DNA from: Nocardia seriolae NBRC 15557
GTDB taxonomy: Bacteria > Actinomycetota > Actinomycetes > Mycobacteriales > Mycobacteriaceae
Direction of reading: 5' to 3'
Length of the DNA: 59,135 bases
Assembly (NCBI RefSeq): GCF_007990715.1
Contig: NZ_BJWY01000029.1
Coordinates: 1 to 59,135 of the forward strand
A program made the position numbers and the translations under genes. The notes under the pieces are model-generated. The model did no database searches, had not been told where the DNA came from, and saw only the letters and a program-made list of their open reading frames with translations. The first letter of the stretch is position 1. Each line of letters starts with the position of its first letter. Positions 54,572 through 59,135 of this stretch are shown here, in pieces.

Positions 54572-54748
54572 GTGAGCGTGCGAGTACTGGTCACCGGCGC
54601 GGCGGGCTATCTCGGCCGAGCCTTGATCCCCGCCCTGGCCGCGGCGGGCCATACCCTCCGCCGGGCCGTCGACCGTATCGACGCGATCATCCGAGACAGC
54701 CTCGTCCTCGACACATCGTGCGACACCCGCCCGCGGCCGAGGCGCTAG
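54572..54748 (+). pseudogene. Truncated NAD(P)-dependent epimerase/SDR gene (N-terminal end only)
   Basis: GTG 54572, with GAAGGAAGGG upstream, starts VRVLVTGAAGYLGRALIPAL and AAAGHTL, the Rossmann strand-helix of extended short-chain dehydrogenases (G-x-x-G-x-x-G). After about 33 codons similarity stops and the frame ends at 54748, at the 3' end of the convergent vapC. The remaining ~250 residues of such an enzyme are missing. It was transcribed divergently from aftA. The deletion point coincides with the toxin-antitoxin module. Confidence 0.6.
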
Positions 54749-55164
54749 GTCAAAGGACCGTCGTGCACGTTGAGCTGGCGGAGCTCGGTGGCGAACCTGG
54801 CGGCGGTCACGAAGTCGGCATCATCGTGGACCACGACGAGCCCGTGATAGGCGGCCGTGGCGCAGATCTGCAGATCTACGGCGGAAAGCGATCTATGGCA
54901 GCCATCTTCGGCGGCGCGGTGCTGTAGCCCCGCGATCCAGAGGCCAGCGGACTTCGGCACCGTGACATCGCTGTAGAGGGTGTCGAACATTCCGCACAGC
55001 TGCGAATACTCTTTCAAGTTTCGTGCGGAGCGAAGGAACTCTGCGCGCTGTGGATAACACGAATGCAGATCGCCTTCGGCGGCCGGGCCGAGCCAGCGCT
55101 CGACCAGGGCGCGGTCTCTGAGAATGCGCCACAGCGCGGACGAGTCGACGAGGTAACCGATCAT
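54745..55164 (-). CDS. vapC: VapC-family PIN-domain ribonuclease toxin
   Basis: 139 residues from ATG 55164, whose ATGA overlaps the antitoxin stop. PIN acidic residues: Asp in GYLVDSSALWRILRD, Glu in YPQRAEFLRSARN, Asp in SLSAVDLQICATAA and Asp in VVHDDADFVTAAR. The LVDSSALWR start is classical for mycobacterial-type VapC. It is unlike the VapC at 4188 beyond these motifs, so the two modules are not recent copies. The 3' end overlaps the truncated epimerase frame by 4 bp. Confidence 0.9.
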   Translation of the reverse strand: MIGYLVDSSALWRILRDRALVERWLGPAAEGDLHSCYPQRAEFLRSARNLKEYSQLCGMFDTLYSDVTVPKSAGLWIAGLQHRAAEDGCHRSLSAVDLQICATAAYHGLVVVHDDADFVTAARFATELRQLNVHDGPLT

Positions 55165-55385
55165 GGAGTCGGTGGCTCCTTCTCGGCTCGGTGAGCCGCT
55201 TCGGCCCCTTCGATGTCCCAGTCCTGAGCGATCTCGAAGTAGCGCTCGAACGAGGCCGCCCGCGATAGCCGCTGGTTGTATTCGCGTAGCGCGGCAGCGA
55301 CCGCGGCGGTCTTGGTCCGGTGCCCGCCCAGCCGTTTGGCCGTTTCCAGGGCTTCCTCGTCGATCTCGATGTGGGTCAGCGACAT
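55161..55385 (-). CDS. vapB: VapB-family antitoxin
   Basis: 74 residues from ATG 55385 (MSLTHIEIDEEALETAKRLG), with GGAG upstream; two in-frame starts up to 55403 lie within the operator. A ribbon-helix-helix N-terminus (LTHIEID strand, then HRTKTAAVAAALREYNQRL) is followed by a Trp/Asp/Glu-rich tail (YFEIAQDWDIEGAEAAH) that should block the toxin. Co-transcribed and translationally coupled with vapC. The pair interrupts the dprE2-aftA interval that is contiguous in related genomes. Confidence 0.88.
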   Translation of the reverse strand: MSLTHIEIDEEALETAKRLGGHRTKTAAVAAALREYNQRLSRAASFERYFEIAQDWDIEGAEAAHRAEKEPPTP

Positions 55386-55396
55386 GATCAGCTCCA

Positions 55397-55434
55397 TGTA
55401 CAAAAATAGGCCAGTCGGGTCGACTTATTGTACA
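55397..55434. promoter_or_regulatory. Inverted repeat upstream of vapBC, probable operator
   Basis: TGTACAA (55397-55403) and TTGTACA (55428-55434) face each other over 24 bp, with a GTCGGGTCGAC dyad between. It lies directly upstream of the vapB start, the usual place for toxin-antitoxin autoregulation. Confidence 0.6.
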
Positions 55435-55460
55435 TCCGAGCCCTGGGCCGGATACGAAAC

Positions 55461-55489
55461 TGCCGTACCGCCAGGTCGGCGGTACGGCA
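55461..55489 (-). terminator. Terminator after dprE2
   Basis: A perfect 12-bp stem (TGCCGTACCGCC and its complement) with a 5-nt loop, 18 bp beyond the dprE2 stop, reading on the minus strand into GTTTCG. It separates dprE1-dprE2 from the vapBC operator. Confidence 0.78.
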
Positions 55490-55506
55490 GCATCGGAGTC
55501 TGATCG

Positions 55507-56268
55507 TCAGATCGGCAGCTTGCGGAAGATCGGGCGCGGGACGTGGCGCAGGATCATCATGACGTAGCGGAAAGTGCCCGGGGCCCAGACGATTTCCTTG
55601 TTCTTCTCGGAAGCCGCGACCGCGAGCAGAGCGACGTCTTCCTTGTTGACGGTGAGGCCGTTCTCCTTGGCGTGGGCCGAGAGACGGGTGCGCACCATGC
55701 CGGGGCGGATGACGGTGACGCGCGGGCCGAACTTGGCCAGCGCCTCGCCGAGACCCAGGTAGAAGCCGTCCAGGCCCGCCTTGGTGGAGCCGTAGACGAA
55801 GTTGAAGCGGCGCACGCGCTCACCGGCGACCGAGGACATGGCCAGGATGCGGCCGTAGCCCTGGGCCTTGAACTTCTCGCCGAGCAGCACACCCACGGAA
55901 ACCGCGGCGGTGTAGTTGATCTCGGCCATCATGACGGCCTTGCGCTGGTCCTGCCAGAAGATCTCGCCGTCGCCGTCGATGCCGAACGCGACAATGGCCA
56001 CGTCGACGTCACCGGCCGCCCACGCGGCGTCGATGACGGCCGGGTGGCTGTCGGTGTCGAGCGCGTCGAAGTCGATGAGCTGGACCTCGGAGGCCCCGGC
56101 CGCCTTCATCTGGCTGACCGCGTCCTCGCGCAGCGGATCACCCGGCAGCGCGGCCAGGAGAATGCGCGCGGGGCCCTTCTTCAGGTACTCGGCGCAGATC
56201 GCCAAGCCGATCTCCGAGGTGCCGCCCAGCAGCAGAATGGACTGCGGATTCCCTACCGCATTGATCAC
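55507..56268 (-). CDS. dprE2: Decaprenylphosphoryl-D-2-keto-erythro-pentose reductase DprE2
   Basis: 253 residues from GTG 56268 (GTGA overlap with the dprE1 stop); this gives [20 protein letters not shown], aligned with mycobacterial DprE2, whereas the longer frame adds 25 foreign residues. A short-chain dehydrogenase that reduces the 2-keto intermediate to decaprenyl-phosphoryl-arabinose. Cofactor motif [17 protein letters not shown], catalytic Ser in AMSSVAGE and the YGSTKAG Tyr/Lys pair are intact, as is the conserved end [16 protein letters not shown]. It works with DprE1, encoded immediately upstream. Confidence 0.96.
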   Translation of the reverse strand: MINAVGNPQSILLLGGTSEIGLAICAEYLKKGPARILLAALPGDPLREDAVSQMKAAGASEVQLIDFDALDTDSHPAVIDAAWAAGDVDVAIVAFGIDGDGEIFWQDQRKAVMMAEINYTAAVSVGVLLGEKFKAQGYGRILAMSSVAGERVRRFNFVYGSTKAGLDGFYLGLGEALAKFGPRVTVIRPGMVRTRLSAHAKENGLTVNKEDVALLAVAASEKNKEIVWAPGTFRYVMMILRHVPRPIFRKLPI

Positions 56269-57821
56269 TGAAGCTCCAGCCTTCTCGCCATATCGGACAT
56301 GAAAACGCCTGTGGGGTCGACACTTCGGCGGATCTTGATCCACTCGTCGATCCGGGGATACATCTTGTGGAAGGTCTCCGCGGTGGTGCGGGAGTCCTTC
56401 GCGGTGTACAGCCGGCCACCGAATTCCATGACCCGCCGGTCCAGATCGTTGACCAGCTCATTGAGACCCGGCCGAATCGGGAAGTCGCAGCAGATGTTCC
56501 AACCCGGCATCGGGAAGCTCAGCGGAGCGGGGTTACCCGGCCCGAAGAGCTTGAAGACGTTGAGCGCCGAGATGTGCCCGGACGCCTGGATATCGATGAT
56601 AATCCGCTTGAATTCCTCGACCGCGTCGGTCGGCACCACGAACTGGTACTGCAGGAATCCGGCCGGACCGTAGGCCCGGTTCCACTCCGCGATCATGTCG
56701 AGCGGGTGGTAGAACTGCGTCAGATTCTGGATCTTGCCGGTATAGGTGCCACCCATGGCGTAGTACGCCTCGCCGACGGCGCCCAGGGTGAGCCGGTTCG
56801 CCGTAATGCTCGGGAAGATGTTCGGCACCGTGAGCAGCTGTGGCGCATCGAATTTCAGCGGATTGCGCTGCTTCTTCTTCGGCAGCTCGTCCACCGTGGC
56901 GAGGCGTCCGCGGGTGATGCAGGCGCGACCCAGTTTCGGCGGCGGGTTCATCACGTCGAACCACGCGCTCGAGTAGGTGTAGTTCTCTTCGCTGCCGTCG
57001 CTGTGCGCGGCGATGGTCTCGTCCAGCGTGGTGGTCTTCACGCCGTCGTTGATGAAATACGCGGTCTCCGTCGGGATCATCTCGATGGTCGCGCGCATGA
57101 TGATGCCGGTCAGGCCGTTGCCGCCGACGGTGGCCCAGAACAGCTTGGCGTTCTTCTTCGGCCCGATGGTCTGGACCTTGCCGTCGGCGGTGAGCAGGTC
57201 GATGGACCGCACGTGATTGCCGAAGGAGCCTTCGCTGTGGTGGTTCTTGCCGTGGATGTCGGACGCGATCGCGCCGCCGATGGTCACCTGCCGGGTGCCC
57301 GGCAGGACCGGAACCCAGAGTCCGAACGGCAGTGCCGCCTTCATGAGCTGGTCCAGGCTGACGCCGCCGTCCACGTCGAACAGCCGTGAGTCGCGGTCGA
57401 TACGGTGAACGCGGTTGAGCGCCGGCATATCGATGACCAGACCGCCCGAGTTCTGCGCGTGGTCACCGTAGGAGCGGCCGAGCCCGCGGGCGATGACGCC
57501 GCGACGGAGGTGTGCGGGCTTGGAGTCGTTGTCCTCCGCGACCATGGCGACCGCGTTGACGATCAGCTCGGGGTCATTGGTGGAGAGCACTTCGGACGTT
57601 GCGGGTGCGGTGCGACCCCAACCCGTCAGGCGTCGGGTCTGCGTCGGCAGGTCGAAGGACCTCGGCGACACTGTGCCCTCTTTTTCTTTGCCGACGACCG
57701 GGCTCTCACCCGCGGAGCTGGGCTCCGAGGCGGCCGCGGTGGTGGTCTGAGCTTTCGTGGACATCGGCATAGAGGCTACAGGCATAACCGTCTCGAGGCT
57801 TGTGTCCTTTGTCCCGGGCAT
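56265..57821 (-). CDS. dprE1: Decaprenylphosphoryl-β-D-ribose 2'-oxidase DprE1
   Basis: 518 residues from ATG 57821; ATG codons 12, 17 and 19 further in are alternatives, and the first ~55 residues are a low-complexity extension relative to the mycobacterial enzyme. A periplasm-facing FAD enzyme that oxidises decaprenylphosphoryl-ribose. FAD domain: [36 protein letters not shown] and [11 protein letters not shown]. The benzothiazinone-target Cys is present in [11 protein letters not shown], with a second Cys next to it where M. tuberculosis has Val. It ends [10 protein letters not shown]. Only 14 bp separate its start from the divergent gtrA-like gene. Confidence 0.96.
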   Translation of the reverse strand: MPGTKDTSLETVMPVASMPMSTKAQTTTAAASEPSSAGESPVVGKEKEGTVSPRSFDLPTQTRRLTGWGRTAPATSEVLSTNDPELIVNAVAMVAEDNDSKPAHLRRGVIARGLGRSYGDHAQNSGGLVIDMPALNRVHRIDRDSRLFDVDGGVSLDQLMKAALPFGLWVPVLPGTRQVTIGGAIASDIHGKNHHSEGSFGNHVRSIDLLTADGKVQTIGPKKNAKLFWATVGGNGLTGIIMRATIEMIPTETAYFINDGVKTTTLDETIAAHSDGSEENYTYSSAWFDVMNPPPKLGRACITRGRLATVDELPKKKQRNPLKFDAPQLLTVPNIFPSITANRLTLGAVGEAYYAMGGTYTGKIQNLTQFYHPLDMIAEWNRAYGPAGFLQYQFVVPTDAVEEFKRIIIDIQASGHISALNVFKLFGPGNPAPLSFPMPGWNICCDFPIRPGLNELVNDLDRRVMEFGGRLYTAKDSRTTAETFHKMYPRIDEWIKIRRSVDPTGVFMSDMARRLELQ

Positions 57822-57835
57822 TACTCTTCTGCGTT

Positions 57836-58291
57836 GTGACCGCGGAACCCCATCTGCCCCTCCCGCCCGAGCTGCCCCTGGTTGATGAACCGGGCGGTAC
57901 GGACGTTGATCTCAAGACGCAGATCATTCGATTCACGGTCACCGGCGGGCTGTCGGCGATTGTCGATTTCGGGCTGTACACGCTGCTGTTCAAGCTGGTC
58001 GGAGTGCCGCTGCCGGTGGCCAAGTCGATCAGCTTCATCGCGGGTACGACCACGGCCTATCTGATCAATCGGCGCTGGACTTTCAAGGCCGAGCCGAGCC
58101 GCAAGCGCTTCATCGCGGTAATAGCCCTCTACGCGCTGACCTTCGCGCTGCAGGTCGGCCTCAATCAGGTCTGCTACTACGCGCTGCCCGATGCCTGGTG
58201 GCGGATGTTCATCGCCTTCTGCGTCGCGCAGGGCACCGCCACCGTGATCAATTTCATCGTGCAGCGCGCCGTGATCTTCAAGATCAAGTAG
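57836..58291 (+). CDS. GtrA-family membrane protein (Rv3789-like)
   Basis: 151 residues from GTG 57836. Four membrane helices of the GtrA family: [60 protein letters not shown] and [20 protein letters not shown], with the typical N-R-x-W-T-F after helix two. Rv3789, next to dprE1 in mycobacteria, has been linked to handling of decaprenyl-phosphoryl-arabinose or to recruiting AftA. In this window the gene keeps the position next to dprE1 but is divergent rather than co-directional. The first ~28 residues are a Pro/Leu-rich cytoplasmic tail. Confidence 0.9.
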   Translation: MTAEPHLPLPPELPLVDEPGGTDVDLKTQIIRFTVTGGLSAIVDFGLYTLLFKLVGVPLPVAKSISFIAGTTTAYLINRRWTFKAEPSRKRFIAVIALYALTFALQVGLNQVCYYALPDAWWRMFIAFCVAQGTATVINFIVQRAVIFKIK

Positions 58292-58298
58292 CCGTCAC

Positions 58299-58916
58299 TC
58301 AGGATTCGACGAGGGCGTTGTTCTCTTCCTTTGCGCGGAAGTAATCGCCGCCCTTGGCGCGCATATTGTCGGTGCCCCACTGCCGGGCCTCGCGGTGCGC
58401 CGGGACCAGATGCGGAATGTGCTTGCGGCAGTGGATGTAGGCCTCTTCGACATCGACCACCACCCAGCGCTCGGGCACCCGCCCGCGCTGCTCGGCGGGC
58501 AGGTCGGGGACACAGCGCCGCATGAGGGCGTCGTCGACGATGCGGGCGGTGCCCTTGAGATGCAGGCCGATGAGGTCGTGCACGAAATCGATCATGAGAA
58601 TGCCGACGTGCGGGTTCTCGAGCATATTGCCGAGGCTGGCCATCACGCCGTTGCCGCGATACTCCGGGTAGGCGACCGTGCGGTCGTCGATGACGTGCAG
58701 GAAGCCGGGCTTGCCGGCGCGGAAGCTGGAGTCGCATTCCCCGTGCTTGTCCGAGGTCGCGATGAAGGCCATATCCATCCGGCGAATGAAATCGATCATG
58801 TGGGTATTGAGTCGATCTCGCACTTGGTCGGAATAGAAGCGTTGCGCGCGTTCGTCGCTGCCGTAGCGCTCCTGAAGTTCCCGTTCGCCGTCGCTGCCGT
58901 TTCTGATACCGGGCAT
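58299..58916 (-). CDS. Pyridoxamine 5'-phosphate oxidase-family flavin/heme-binding protein
   Basis: 205 residues from ATG 58916, with a GGGGGCG site upstream. A split-barrel fold of the PNPOx-like family: IRRMDMAFIATSDKHGECDS, GFLHVIDDRTVAYPEYRGNG, ASLGNMLENPHVGILMIDF, LHLKGTARIVDD and VDVEEAYIHCRKHIPHL. These proteins bind FMN, F420 or heme; the sequence alone does not decide which. It is convergent with gtrA (7-bp gap) and has no evident tie to arabinan synthesis. Confidence 0.85.
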   Translation of the reverse strand: MPGIRNGSDGERELQERYGSDERAQRFYSDQVRDRLNTHMIDFIRRMDMAFIATSDKHGECDSSFRAGKPGFLHVIDDRTVAYPEYRGNGVMASLGNMLENPHVGILMIDFVHDLIGLHLKGTARIVDDALMRRCVPDLPAEQRGRVPERWVVVDVEEAYIHCRKHIPHLVPAHREARQWGTDNMRAKGGDYFRAKEENNALVES

Positions 58917-59135
58917 CGTGCGCCCCCTTTGGTAGCTGAAGACCGGATGGAAGAGGCTCGGCCACGAACTTCGGCCATCCGAAATGCTATACGGTTTAAC
59001 TATTTTCGTGTGGCGAATGCGTGAACCGGCGGATCTGCCCTGGTGGGGCGTCTTCGACTGGTGCCGGACAAACCTTCCCGGGCGAGGATCCTCCCGGATG
59101 AAATGGTCTGCAAGGGACCTTTGTCCCTTAATACT

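Noticed and set aside
58917..59135. Possible gene start at the right edge
   Set aside because: No frame with a start codon, ribosome-binding site and protein-like composition is visible; it appears to be upstream spacer of the PNPOx-family gene.

Overview
The window is high-GC actinobacterial DNA, almost certainly a chromosomal segment of a mycolic-acid bacterium of the Nocardia type (order Mycobacteriales/Corynebacteriales). It carries, in the order known from Mycobacterium tuberculosis (Rv3789-Rv3809c), nearly the whole core machinery of the arabinogalactan-mycolate cell wall. No rRNA, tRNA or CRISPR array was seen.

Layout. (1) 1-3.4 kb is an accessory region. Its first ~1.4 kb is visibly AT-richer than the rest and holds the tail of a DddA/SCP1.201-like deaminase toxin, an Imm1 immunity gene, traces of a second decayed module and a possible second immunity gene. 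A bulb-lectin gene with a broken front, an XRE regulator and a small HTH gene under a LexA-like box follow. (2) 3.4-9.4 kb holds a MarR regulator facing a gutted EamA transporter gene, a VapBC pair, a secreted trypsin-like protease, a DUF4189 protein, a MerR/TipA-like regulator, a Pro/Tyr-rich membrane protein and a secreted protein of unknown function. (3) 9.7-16.4 kb (+) is a tightly overlapping galactan/arabinan operon: glf, glfT2, a PAP2 phosphatase (Rv3807c-like), ubiA and aftB. (4) 16.7-28.1 kb (+) is a tandem array of eight Ag85-type mycolyltransferase paralogues in three sub-types, two of them with LGFP repeats. (5) 28.2-39.0 kb (+) has a DUF732 lipoprotein, a Culp6-like cutinase, fadD32, pks13 and accD4: mycolate activation, condensation and carboxylation. 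(6) 39-47 kb has small genes and then two EmbC-like arabinosyltransferases on the minus strand, converging on accD4. (7) 47-50.5 kb (+) has two related Ser/Thr kinases. (8) 50.5-58.3 kb (mostly minus) has a GT-C glycosyltransferase, aftA, a second VapBC, dprE2 and dprE1, then gtrA (+) and a PNPOx-family protein (-).

How the genes work together. UbiA, the PAP2 phosphatase, DprE1 and DprE2 make decaprenyl-phosphoryl-arabinose. AftA, the Emb proteins and AftB use it to build arabinan on the galactan made by Glf and GlfT2. AccD4, FadD32 and Pks13 make the mycolate precursor, and the secreted mycolyltransferases attach mycolates to arabinan or trehalose.

Most unusual observations: a three-copy ~130-bp non-coding repeat (A 25741-25872, B 39831-39958, C 43329-43460), of which B and C face each other across one emb gene; a frameshifted TnpB remnant with an omegaRNA-like 3' hairpin next to the emb genes; a kinase pair with a shared, apparently lipocalin-sized ectodomain inside the emb/aftA interval; the eight-gene mycolyltransferase array; and two VapBC modules, each abutting a truncated gene.
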